Positions 45,846-55,990 of a DNA stretch of 64,000 nucleotides are shown in pieces. The stretch's first letter is position 1. Every line of letters begins with the position of its first letter. The notes under the pieces are model-generated. The model did no database searches and was not told the DNA's origin. It saw nothing but the letters and a program-made list of their open reading frames with translations. The translations under genes were made by a program, and so were the position numbers. Source of the stretch: Loripinus fragilis (lineage: Eukaryota > Mollusca > Bivalvia > Lucinida > Lucinidae); NCBI GenBank assembly GCA_964019695.1, contig OZ026525.1, positions 83,462,279 through 83,526,278 of the forward strand, read 5' to 3'.

Positions 45846-48492
45846 CCAAAACGAGTTAAGTTCACCAATTGCAGCAAATTTGTGTCCCACAATTGTTTGG
45901 CTTAGATTTTCACTTTTATGTTATTTTGTTATTTATTGGTATATGTCAAATAGATAATGTTGTCTAAAAAGTGCGCATCCAAAAAGTTCGATTCATTCAG
46001 CCTCAAAAAGAGCACCACTGGATTTGAATGTGAACTACGTTGCTGTGATGAAGTATACTTGTACACATCTAATTTCTTACAAGACTGAAATATTTAAGAG
46101 CTTTTATAGTATGCACTTCTACTTGGATCTCTTGTGGATCAAATAAGCCTATAATGTAGAATTTTTATCATGTTTTTTTCTTCTCAGCATGGTCTAAGCA
46201 GATTTGTTATGAATTGACAGTGGAATTAAAACAGTAATTCTAGGAGTACAATTATTGTTTTAATTGTATCCATCAAATTTGAAAAGTTGACCAGAAAAAA
46301 TATTGGTTTTGAACCAGTAGATGAAAAATATTAAAAATTACATTCTTCTTAGGTATTGGAAATAATAAATTGTATTCTTGTATAAAGAACAGTTAGCAAT
46401 AGGTCGGTAACATAAATCACATACCTCACACTCTGGTCTTATTTCCTGCATAGAAACATATATTGTTCTGCAAATATCAGGTTATAGTGTTTTGCTAAAC
46501 ACTTTTTACATCAACTTTGCACATTGGAAGTAAGCTGTTGCATCTGGCTTTATTAATGTTGTTGGAATAACACTTCAAAATATGATTATAGAAAAATGAT
46601 TTTAAATATTCCATATATTTGAAAACTTGTTGTGGCTCACTTCAAACTAAGACAATGCAGATAAAAAATCTAACTTCAATAAATGCCTTTTTATGTACAT
46701 ATATTACAAAAAAGGAAAGTTTCCATCATTCACAAAGATACACCCTTCTCAGAAAAATGACAAAACATTCATGGTAACGTAATTCACATAGCCAATTTGC
46801 TCACTTCAATTGGAGATAAGAATTTATAAATTCAAGTTAACTATTTGATCTTTCATATAAACCATAGAAGTTATCAACATATTAAGTCATAATAATATTT
46901 GAGGTCACTGTGATCAACTGGAATGGACCAGGATGCAAAAGCAGGAGTGCCAATTTCAAAGTATACACATAAACTCACCAATAAACCTCCAGTTGAAGCA
47001 GCAACGAGATAAAAATGGTATGAAAAAGAGAAACTAACAATTGAACAACAAGTCAGAAACTTATAATCACCGTCGATTTGTCGCATTTGACCCTTTGATT
47101 GGACAAATCTGTGTTGTTTTTTTGTAGAATGTGAATTACGGTACGTACTTGTGAATTACGTTACCTTTGTTTAATCCAGCTCATTTCAAAAAACCATACG
47201 ATCAGTTTCTTAGAGATTTTAACTATTCAATTTTGTTTTTCAAACAGATTACTTTGCATATGTTGTGTTGATAAAATGAGTAGCTTTGTAAGTTACATGA
47301 ATAGGGGAGTCGATGTACCCAGAGTAGATAGGTAAATCCTTGTTAAAATAAAATGACAACTGTAACATGGTTTAAATCGATCTTCATTAACTAGGACAGA
47401 TTTGCTTTGATTAAAAACAAACATTTTTCAGTTAGTGTATGCATTTAGAGAGGTATTTAGATTTTAGTAAAATTGTTGTAACATAATTCTCAGTAACGTT
47501 ATTCACAAATTTATTTTTCCACTTGTTTTTTTTCCATGCAAAAAACTTCTTGTAAAGTTCTTGTTTGATTTGTTACTTAGGTTATAGTTCTTACATTGGC
47601 TTCAATTGCAATATTTGTACCCCTTCTTATACAAATAATACACATAGGGTAACGTAATTCCCAAAACTGCAGACTTTTAGACAGCCTCAAATATCTTTCA
47701 TCTGCGAAAAATAAACAAATGTTTCCCATTTTTTTTCGTTTGTCCATGCATATATTAATCCTCTTGACAAGTTGACATAGGCCAGTACTAGTATCCACTG
47801 TTCTATTCTCTGATACTAGCTATCTACTCTACTGTCTATATACTATTATATTTATGATGACGCATTGGTGGTTAACATTCGTAAGCGCCATATTTGTTGA
47901 CATATGACCAAGTAAATGAACAAGATTCGTACTAATTTATATTTTCTTTTCATTTGCTTCCCTTTACGGAGGGTACTTTTATCTCATCGACATCGAACAC
48001 TTTTTTTTATTCAATGCGGATGAAAGACTGTCTCACAAGGCACGAACACACAGAGTTGTCTCAACTTGAATTTAATGTTTGCGTTCTACATTTAAAACAA
48101 AATGGCCATGTGCGTTAGATAGGACGCGGGACTAACCAACTCCTGCACCCCCATCCCCCCCCACACACAGACACACACATGCGCAAACGCATGCACACAG
48201 ATGGCTTATATCCTATTTATATGACTGTTTTTGTGGTGGTAGCTGCTTATGTTGAAAAATTATTAGGTTTGCAATTATTTACATTTTGATTTAGCACTAG
48301 GCCTACTTAGACAAGGCATCATAAAAGATAAAGCCATGCTGGGGAAATAATACGAATGTCAACAGTTAACTTTTCAGATTACGCCCAATTGCTGGATGAT
48401 CAAAGCTTGCTTTTTAATTGATAACTGAAGCATGCATAACTCAATATTTCGCCTTTCTCGAGGTGTGATATGCTGGTGGTCATTACAAAAAC
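45846..48492. other. Interior of element C, no clear exon
   Basis: AT-rich sequence with no recognised domain. A motif of the form GTGAATTACGTTACC recurs in both orientations (46405, 46773, 47131, 47151, 47478, 47492, 47648). On the minus strand a strong donor-like TTTATTG|GTGAGT (about 46976-46988) follows an open stretch (46874-47086), so it could hold an internal exon, but this is not supported by homology. A CA-rich run lies at 48160-48200. Confidence 0.4.

Positions 48493-48583
<91 letters not shown>
48493..48583. repeat. GATA (ATAG) microsatellite
   Basis: About 22 perfect ATAG units. The YLSIYLSI open frames here are translations of the microsatellite. Confidence 0.97.
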
Positions 48584-48584
<1 letters not shown>

Positions 48585-48989
48585 TAAAGCGACACTGGAG
48601 CGACACTATTTTCAAAAGCTACTACTTGTTACGAATGAAATACTATTTAATAAACGAAATCAAGAAAACAAACTGGCCTAAATTTGATCCCATTTTACCA
48701 GACATTTTGAATGTTATGACTTATATTGTTTTTCTGACCAAACAAGAAGCCATGTAGCAACAGAAAGGCTGGCGCATTTTTTTCGTAAACGAAAAGTAAA
48801 AATCCCCCTTCAGAGCCCCGTCCAATTATAGTACATAAACAGCTTGCAAGAAGTATTTCTTTGCAAGTGTTTCAATACGAAACAAGGGCTTTTGATGAAC
48901 GACAACATTTAAAAACACAATAATGACAGTCTCACCGGCTGTTGAACAGTAGATAAGCATGTCCGGGCTAAATATGACTTTTTCGTAAT

Positions 48990-49206
48990 AAGCCTACCTG
49001 TCAAGTAAAATCGTTCCCACCTCTGCGCGTGTTTTCAGTCCGAAACGGTTTTTCAGGTCAATCCAGCGACCGAATTCTTCACGGATATTTATTCTTCTTC
49101 TATTACATTTAGCGTCGTTCTCTGATTTCTCTCTTTTTGTGGCAGATGATGTTTGGCGCTTAGGTCTTCCAACTCTTGCCCTTTTGACATGTTCAGTTTC
49201 CGCCAT
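48990..49206 (-). CDS. Basic first exon of the C-element gene
   Basis: The frame opens at ATG (49204-49206) and encodes a strongly basic N-terminus with a nuclear-localisation-like GRPKRQTSSATKREKSEN, then REEFGRWIDLKNRFGLK and TRAEVGTILLDR. The last codons run straight into ACAG|GTAGGC, a good splice donor, so the in-frame stop after DR lies in the intron and this is best read as exon 1 of a spliced gene. It starts about 290 bp inside the right end of C and reads inward, the usual layout of a transposon gene with its promoter in the terminal region. The pattern 'W..LK...GLKT.AEV...LLD' is one I associate with N-termini of multicopy uncharacterised invertebrate proteins, but I could not verify this. 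Function is unknown; a DNA-binding or transposase-associated role is inference. Confidence 0.6.
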
Positions 49207-49317
49207 TTTTGTTTTTGCTGCGCTTCACTCGATCGCATCGGCGCATGGGTCATAAGAGGTCACGTTAGAGTTCATATGAATAGCGACTACTGTCGGAAAA
49301 TACTGTAAAACTTGCCC

Positions 49318-49347
49318 GAGAATTATTGGAGGGACGCAAATAATTAA
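49318..49347 (-). promoter_or_regulatory. Conserved subterminal block of A/B/C
   Basis: The block (inverse of TTATTTGCGTCCCTCCAATA + ATTCT) occurs once each in MITE A (2063-2091), MITE B (7422-7450, inverted) and element C. In C it is upstream of the minus-strand exon 1, between that exon and the right end. Conservation in otherwise diverged copies suggests a promoter, transposase-binding or initiator role; this is inference. Confidence 0.55.
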
Positions 49348-49497
49348 CAAAGTATAGAAATCGCTCTGAAAGCGGGTTTTTGGCCCACTCTTGGGCCGTT
49401 TCCTTCTTGTAATCGTTAGAACACATGTTAAGCTAAAGAGAAGAGTAATAAAATATTGTGGTAAAAAATTAACAGCGAGATGCCGCAAATGCACCTT

Positions 49498-50165
49498 TAA
49501 ATATATCCCGCGAATTAAATGTACAAATTGAAAATAACCGCATACAGAACGTGACTAAACAAAAACTACTTGGTATTTATATTGATGAACATCTGACGTG
49601 GTCATCTCACATTGATCATCTGTGTTCGATCCTCGCTTCTAAGATATCACTTCTTAGACAACTATCCAGATATGTTTCAATTGAATATCAAAAGATGTTT
49701 TACCAGGGTTACATTCTCCCGTTTATCGATTATGGTTACTTGACATGGGGGTCCGCGGCAGGCACACATATTGAACGCCTATCTAAATTACAAAAGCGTG
49801 CCGCTCGCATAATCTTGCACGCTGAATTCAATTCTCCATCTGACACTATGTTAAGAGAGCTTGGTTGGTTTTCAGTTCCAAACAGAATAAATTTCAATAA
49901 AGCTGTATTTACATATAGAGCCTTGAATGACCTAACCCCTGAATACATATCACCTTTACTGAAACCGGTATCACAAGTACATACCCTAAACTTACGATCA
50001 ACCGACAACGGATCATTGTATGTACCAAAATCACGTACGACAATATACGATGGATCGTTTTCTTGTTCAGCGCCTAGGCTATGGAACACTCTTCCTCAGA
50101 CAGTTAGAAATGCTGGCTCCCTAAACGTTTTTAAGAAAAACATCAAAGCTCATTTGCTTCATTGA
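49498..50165 (+). CDS. LINE reverse transcriptase, C-terminal part
   Basis: About 222 codons are open from the insertion point of element C to a stop after AHLLH. Visible in order are QKLLGIYIDEHLTWSSHIDH (RT thumb entry), ILPFIDYGYLTWGSA, LQKRAARIILHAEFNSPSD, NKAVFTYRALNDLTPEYISP and GSFSCSAPRLWNTLPQTVRN. This is the usual C-terminal tail of CR1/L2-like LINE open reading frame 2. The longest uninterrupted frame in the window is this one. The catalytic palm lies upstream in the split, frameshifted left piece (43065-43272), so no active enzyme is encoded. The GTG at 49551 is not a real start; coding continues upstream to the TTAA. The intact frame suggests a fairly young insertion. Confidence 0.92.
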
Positions 50166-51366
50166 ATTTTACACACACATGAACATTTTTATTTGATTTT
50201 AAACATTTATCAATCTGAGTAAGCAGTCATAATTCAGGACGGTTTGTTTCGACTCTGCAGGATATGAACCATGCTGTGCGTCTACACGTACAGGGGCATG
50301 CTGTTTGGATATTGGTTTCCGCCACATGATTCCCTGTTCGGCTGTGCAAGGCATGGGTTCCGGACTGCTATTTTGCACTGATTGTAACAATAAATATGTT
50401 ATGCCAATATTAAACGATACATTCTTTTGTTTTAAAATATGTGCACACTTAAGCACGTATTTTAAAGTCACTACAATTTTACACTTTTTATACGCTCAAA
50501 GTATATAACTATTTTTATCATATATGTATTTACTATTCTATGTGATGATGATGTTGTTTTATTTGTATATATGTAATTATGTTACTTATAGAGGGCCACA
50601 AGGTAGAATAGCTTACTAGCTAATTGTGCTACCCTCTCAAAACAATGTATAAATAAAATAAAGTATGTCTAACTTATGTCTAACGTATAAGAATGTACAC
50701 AATTTTGGGACCTCTTCGCCGTATGACAACGTATACCACCGTACTGTAGCGTGTTCATAACGTATTGAAAACTTATCTCTAACTTATGCAGCGTACACCA
50801 ACGTACTTGCTGAATTTTGCATACGTTCGTATACGTTGGTGCTAACGTACATTAACGTATGCATAACTTACCTGCTGCGTACATCTAACGTATGCCGAAC
50901 GTATAAGCAATACGTCGGCATACGCTGGCAATTTTTTATGCAAGCACAAAATTTTGGATCTCTTCGCCTTATGACAACGTATGCCAGCGTACTGTAGCGT
51001 GTTCGTAACGTGTTTAAAACTTATGTCTAACGTATTAAGCGTATATCAACGTACTTGCTGAGTTTCTCATACGTCCGCATACGTTAGTGCCAACGTACCT
51101 TAACGTATGCATATTTACCTGTTGCGTACATCTTACTTATGTCGAACGTATAGAAGCAATACGTTCACATACGCTGGCGATTTTTATCAAAGCACAAACT
51201 TTTGGTCCTCTTTGTCGTATGTCAACGTATACCAACGTACTATAGCGTGTTCGTAACGTGTTTAAAACTTATGTCTAACGTATTCAGCGTACACCAACGT
51301 ACTTGCTTAATTTCTCATACGTCGACATACGTTGGTGCTATACGTCGTTGTGTGACAGGGCCTTAA

Positions 51367-51565
51367 TGAGTAGATTACCTGGCGAAAATTTAAAAAAAAT
51401 GTTTCTCTTTATTTAGTTATCGCCTTTGCATTTTTTCGAATTAATGCCCTTTGCAAATTTGTACATCGTAAACTTCCAATAAAGATATTTTAAAAACTAT
51501 TAAAGCTAGCAGCCTCAGATTTGGTCAGCTGAAGGAGGCTGGCGAATAGATTACCTGGTGAACAG
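51367..51565. repeat. ~145-bp tandem array, right part
   Basis: Continuation of the array at 42171-42702 after element E: GAGTAGATTACCTGGCGAAA, AGTTATCGCCTTTGCA, CTAGCAGCCTCAGATTTGGT + CAGCTGAAG. One unit carries a local duplication of the CCCTTTGCA segment. Confidence 0.85.
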
Positions 51566-51617
51566 GATGGTGGAAAAGCTAATGGTTTGGGCATAGTGTT
51601 TTATAAACGCTATTTCT

Positions 51618-51815
51618 AGTTGTTATTTATGTTTCGTGTTTGTCATGCTTTCTTGTCTGCTCTTTGCAGCCTTGTGGTCACCTGCTGGGAAAGGGCTGGC
51701 CTCTTGGCTCTCTTGTGTGTTATAGTTGCTTGTGTTTTGTCACTTTACCATGTGGTGTCCTGGGTCAGAGATGGTACATTTTTATCGATTTCTGATCTTT
51801 GCCTTCTTTCTTACT
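51618..51815 (-). repeat. R1 family fragment (inverted)
   Basis: GCAGCCTTGTGGTCACCTGC + TGGGAAAGGGCTG, GTTTTGTCACTTTACCATG, GTCCTGGGTCAGAGATGGTA and ATCGATTTCTGATCTTTGCC are the reverse complement of the R1 head. The 76-codon frame at 51620-51850 is the family's hydrophobic antisense frame. Confidence 0.82.
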
Positions 51816-53774
51816 TTGTTTTGTTGGAATCAGATAGCCTTGTGAGTTGAGTTGGTTACTAAGGTGACTGTGGCTTCTGTGTGGGTCATGATGATACTGT
51901 TAGGGTAAAGTGGTTGTTTTTCAGTGAATTTCAGCGAACGGCAGTGGATGCAGTTTTCCCACAAAGGAGGGCAATTTAAGGGAATGTGAGCTTAAGAGTA
52001 AGCTGTTTGTGTGGTAATTGTTTTTATCGTTGTGCTTGATTGACATTCTAAGAAGCATTCCGGCATGGAATTACTCTTCAGGGTGGTGACGAGAATAACT
52101 GGTGTATGACAGGTGGTGTTAAAATTTAGTAATCAGGTTGGTTAATGTTCAAAGGAAGACATTTCGAATATTTGTTACACATGCTTCAAGGGTCATGTGT
52201 CCGACTGAACAAAGTTTAAAGTGCATTTTTGCAGCAGTTTTTAGCTGTACATGATCAGAAAATTGTACAGAAAAAAAGGTGCGAGTTTCGTGAAGCATTG
52301 AAAAAAAGAAAACAGCAGACAGTAAAAACTTTACACACCAGGTATGCAATTTAGTTTATATTTTCCTTTGTATATTGTATGTGCATGATTTCAAATAAAT
52401 TGAGGTTGACATTCTGTTGTGTTTTTGTTTGAGCAAGCTAGTTGATATTATGTGTGGGGCAGAATGTGTTTAAAGGATGCCTATCAGGTAAAATGAGAGA
52501 TATGCAGCAAAAAAAAAAAAAAACATTTGAATTGTCAAAAGTTTTTTTATTTACTAGGTTTGTGCAGGGTTGTTAAATGTGAGTAATGCGTAACTGCTTA
52601 AAACGCAAGAAAATGCAACTTTGGTATTTAATTCGTAAAAACTATTTTTTCTCAAAAGTAATATTAATTGGTATATTGTGGTTAAAATGCATTTGGTTTT
52701 ACAGTCAAATAAGGTTAACAATTAAGTTTTGGGAAGGTTTTGATAACATAAGAGCAATAAATTGTTATATATATTAGATTAAATATGTTTCTTAACAGGG
52801 AAGAGACCATTTTTGATCGGATTCCATCAATCAGAAGTCTTATGAAATCAATTGATTTGATAACAAAAATGATTACAAATAATAAAATGTGGTTGCGGCA
52901 GCTGTGTTGTGATGGTCTTAGTGTGCTATTTAGTTGCTTTGGTGGATGTTAGATTGTACATAATTTGTGGGTTAGCAGACAGTTACAAGAGCGACAGTGT
53001 TAAGAAATAAGTTGAGTTGATAAAATGATAATTATAAAAAGATGAGAGTGGTTGGAGCCTGGCAAAATATTTTTGTGCAGCTAAAACACAATAGGGATGG
53101 GTGTGGTTTCATACCGGATTTGCTGGTCTTGATGCAGTTTTTTTTTAATTATTGGGTGGCTGTTGTATGTTAGATGTGTTAGTCAGGACGGTGGTTGCAA
53201 CCAGGGCAGATGGAGGGCATTAAGAGTTGTCACTACATGGCGATGGCGGATCTAGTATCATAATTGAGCACATACTTGCGATACAGTAATATCATCTGAA
53301 TTTCAACAGTATTTGAATAGTTTGGCTATTAAACAATCATATTTTAAAATGAAATAGGCACACCTAATGGGCAACCAATTACTATTTGATCTGAGAGGAT
53401 AGCACAGTATACGGTATTTCTTGTGAGTCGGCAAATGTCATATGACGTAATGAAGCCAGGGCCTTATGTCGAATCACGACAGCAAAACACTTCTCTGTCC
53501 ACATTGTCCAGGCTTCTTTACGAAAAATGAACGTTGAAGGAACAGTAAACTCTTGGGCTAAATTGGAACAGGCAGGACTTGTATATCCGTAATGGAATAG
53601 ACATGGGCTCACGATGCTCATATATGTATAATTTCACAACATTTTAAACATAATTTATGGCCCGATATGTTGTTTCATTTAGAATAATTAGAAGAAATGA
53701 AAAAAGCCAATAAGCAATGCTTATTAGATACCCCCCCCCCCCCCCGCAAAGTAAGAGTCAATGAAAAAACTTGG
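51816..53774. other. Unannotated stretch
   Basis: No gene or repeat boundary was recognised over about 2 kb. A 15-base C run lies at 53731-53745. Confidence 0.42.
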
Positions 53775-54500
53775 CAAGTTATAGTTCAAACCAGCAGACC
53801 TCAGTTTTGAAAAGATTTCAGTAGAAGGAGTTGATTGGCCCATGAAGGCACCATCTATGCATATACAAAAGCCTTATTCGGGTAAAATTGTCTAAGTTCT
53901 CAAAGCTGTCATTTTGTCAAAAATTATTTTTCTGAACCTAACTCCTCCATGCATATGTTCAATGTGTCTACATTGTATAGGCAAAGTATCAAATTGCTCC
54001 ATCAAAAGCTGTGGTAGGAGTTGATCGGCCCATGAAGGCACCATCTATGCATACACAAACACATTATTAGGGAAAAATAGTCTAAGTTCTCACTATTGTC
54101 ATTTTGTCAAAAATAAATTCTGAACCAAACTCCTTCATGCATATGTTCAATGTGTCTACATTGTATAGGCAAAGTATCAAGTTGCTCCATCAAAAGCTGT
54201 GGTACGAGTTGATCGGCCCATGAAGGCACCATCAAAGCATATACAAAAGCCCTATTAGGGAAAAATTGTCTAAGTTCTCACGGCTGTCATTTTGTCAAAA
54301 TTGTTTTTATCTAATCCAAACTCCTTCATGCATATGTTCAATGGTCTACATTGTATAGAAAAAATATCAAATTGTTCCATCAAAAGCTGTGGTAGGAGCT
54401 GATCGGCCCGTGTATGGCCTATAATAGCATAAGCATAAAACCCTATATATTAAAAGCCATTTAGAACTACAAAGGGAAATAACTCAAATAGAATTGACCC
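53775..54500. repeat. ~190-bp tandem array
   Basis: Units share AGTTGATCGGCCCATGAAGG + CACCATC (53830, 54020, 54208 and 54398; spacings 190, 188 and 190), TCTAAGTTCTCA..GCTGTCATTT, AACTCCTTCATGCATATGTT + CAATGTGTCTACATTGTATA and CCATCAAAAGCTGTGGTA. About 3.6 units. Confidence 0.9.
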
Positions 54501-54770
54501 CTATCCCTTACTTTTTTGTCTAAAGTATTTGTCTAGCATATATATGAACATGTTTGCAAGGTTTGATGAAAATCCAGCCATGACTCTTCAAGATATTACG
54601 GAAACAAAACGTTACGGACGGACGCACGGACGCACGCACGGACGGACGGACAACGTGAAAACAGTATACCCACCACAAAAAAAAAGTTTGCGGGGGGAAA
54701 AAGCAAATTGTCAATATGAGGGAAACAAAACTGGATCACAGAAATTATCATGACTTTGATAAATGACTCA
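54501..54770 (+). repeat. Array end with GGACGGACG motif
   Basis: ATATTACGGAAACAAAACGT + TACGGACGGACGCACGGACG leads into GGACGGACGGACAACGTG and a CAAAAAAAAAGTTTGCGGGG segment. Other arrays in the window have the same sort of boundary (42205-42236, 40061-40080), so the motif appears to mark one end of a family of long dispersed tandem repeats. Confidence 0.6.
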
Positions 54771-55175
54771 CAACATGAGAACACCCTGTCTTCGGGGTTT
54801 TCGACCATGCAAGATTCAAACCAACCTGCTCAGTTACAGAGATTAGCTAGAATGCTGAAATTTTGTGTGCAGCAAATTTATCAATTAAAATTTCCAGAAA
54901 TAGAACAACAAAGTCGCTGATCAGACTGCGCGTAAGTTTTCTAGCGACGCGACCCATAACCCCCTTGGCAAGGTCTATTAACTTGACATGCGCAACGTTC
55001 GGAGTGTTTCAGTAAATAGTCGCATGATATTTCAGTAAATTGTCGCATGATTGAATAAAACCAGAGGTAAGCTCAAAGATGAGTTGAAACGAGAAAAAAG
55101 AGACACGGCGGAAAGCATACTCAGCCAAAAAAGTTGGTCCAGCAAACGCTGTACCTGCCAGACCGGCCACGACGG
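54771..55175. other. Mixed stretch
   Basis: CGACCATGCAAGATTCAAACC and TGATCAGACTGCGCG near 54916 are dispersed-repeat fragments. TCGCATGATATTTCAGTAAAT + TGTCGCATGAT (55019-55050) is a 26-bp tandem duplication. No gene recognised. Confidence 0.45.
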
Positions 55176-55303
55176 CCTTAACCCCTTTCCCAACAGGTGA
55201 ACACAAGGCTGCAAGACACATGCACGCCAATATGTCGAAGACAAACACAAATAAAGAAGTACCGCCTTTGAAAGGTCAGTAAGATATATTCTGGAGGGAA
55301 AAA
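55176..55303 (+). repeat. R1 family fragment
   Basis: CCCTTTCCCAACAGGTGAAC + ACAAGGCTGCAAGACAC and AGTACCGCCTTTGAAAGGTC + AGTAA follow the R1 order, with the head start missing. Confidence 0.78.
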
Positions 55304-55369
55304 CTAGTATCACTAGCTTAAAAGCTCTGAGTTTTAGGAAATAAAATAATCCTGCAAGCTATTTTAAAG

Positions 55370-55990
55370 GCGCCTCGGCCCTTGAATGGATACCATGAGG
55401 ATTTGTAATTTGAGCAGCGACATGTGACAGAGGTAACAACCTACGTCATAGCATGTATGTTGCAAACACGTAGTATGGCGCCATCTTTGATTTACACGGT
55501 AAGTGTTATCCCTTCGTAAAATTACAAATAAGTATCTGTCAAAACTAAGCACTGCAGGCGGTGCCTAACATCCCACTTGGACCGAACATATAATGATCAC
55601 GCCAGATATACCGTTGCCTTTGTAATCATTCACCCACAAGTATCGAAGCGGGAGACACGAGAATAATTATAGCAGTCACCCGCTTCGATATTTGTGGGTG
55701 AATGATTATATAAGGCAACGGCATTTCTGGGCGTGACCATTATTTATTCTATTCAAGTGTGATGCTAGACACCGCCTGTACTGCTTAGTTTTGACAGAAA
55801 CTAATTTGTATAAGTTTACGAAGGGGAAACCTTACCTTGTAAATCAAAGATGGCGTCATACTACGTGTTTAAAACATCCATGCTATGACGTAGGTTGTTA
55901 CCCTGTGTGGTTTCCAACAATGTGTCATTTTGACGAGTGTAGGCTCAGACGAACCTGTGCAGCCTCCTTTTAAACTTAGAAACTCCAAAT
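55370..55990 (-). repeat. K-family copy, split by foldback element
   Basis: 55405-55427 (TTTGAGCAGCGACATGTGA) and 55906-55990 (TGGTTTCCAACAATGTGTCA + TTTTGACGAGTGTAG, CTGTGCAGCCTCC, AATGATGTTCAGTCAGTA) are the reverse complement of 23650-23790, where the same sequence is uninterrupted. The uninterrupted copy gives the empty site for the foldback at 55428-55905. Confidence 0.75.
55428..55905. mobile_element. 478-bp foldback element
   Basis: Two arms of about 230 bp (55428-55657 and 55678-55905) are near-perfect inverted copies around a 20-base centre. Paired landmarks are GTAACAACCTACGTCATAGC, AACACGTAGTATG, CCATCTTTGATTTAC, CTGTCAAAACTAAGC, CCGTTGCCTT and AATCATTCACCCACAA, TATCGAAGCGGG. The ends are CAGAGGTAAC / CAGGGTAAC. 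The flanks TGTGA (55423-55427) and TGTGG (55906-55910) look like a five-base target duplication with one change, judged against the empty K copy. The element is non-coding and its superfamily is not assigned. Confidence 0.9.

Larger units (their letters stand above)
43273..49496. mobile_element. Element C, 6.2-kb TTAA-flanked transposon
   Basis: C is bounded by TTAA at 43269-43272 and 49497-49500. Removing C and one TTAA rejoins the LINE codons RQRL-NISREL in frame, so the limits are exact. The left end AGCTGCATACTCTGGAACTT matches the right end of MITE A (AGCTGCATAGTCTGTAACTT). The right end (inverted) is AGGTGCATTTGCGGC. A subterminal block GTCCCTCCAATAATTCT (inverted at 49321-49337) is shared with MITEs A and B. 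A coding exon reads inward from the right end (48994-49206, minus). Passengers are a SINE, a 253-bp MITE, two minisatellites and GATA repeats. TTAA duplication with AG ends suggests Kolobok, with piggyBac less likely. No DDE transposase core was recognised. Confidence 0.88.
43065..50662 (+). mobile_element. 5'-truncated LINE, split by element C
   Basis: Two pieces, 43065-43272 and 49497 to about 50662, make one LINE fragment of about 1.37 kb inserted in E. The left piece encodes the end of the reverse transcriptase palm: FINDLP, then YADD (43108-43119, after a frameshift from the FINDLP frame) and DWSKPNKMNIHYGKTTCMLV. The right piece encodes the thumb and C-terminal part. The 3' end is non-coding with CAATGTATAAATAAAATAAA and no long poly-A. 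Truncation at the 5' side is normal for target-primed reverse transcription. The protein style (LGIYID..LTW..HI; LQKRAARII) belongs to the CR1/L2-like group; the clade was not tested. Confidence 0.9.
42703..51363. mobile_element. Element E, 8.66 kb with nested inserts
   Basis: The ends are AGGCCCTGTCACAC (42703) and its exact inverse GTGTGACAGGGCCT (ending 51363), with TAA duplicated at 42700-42702 and 51364-51366. Joining the flanks over one TAA rebuilds the tandem array (GATAGATGG-TAA-TGAGTAGATTACC), which proves the insertion limits. Both subterminal regions (42720-43060 and 50665-51350) are packed with short AACGTATGCC / AACTTATG / GCGTACACC motifs in both orientations. E's own DNA is only about 1.06 kb; the rest is a LINE (43065 to about 50662) and element C inside it. 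Its termini are shared with element D. The TWA duplication fits PIF/Harbinger-like elements. No transposase of its own is present. Confidence 0.9.

Noticed and set aside
48374..48615. YLSIYLSI repeat protein frames
   Set aside because: Direct translation of the GATA microsatellite.
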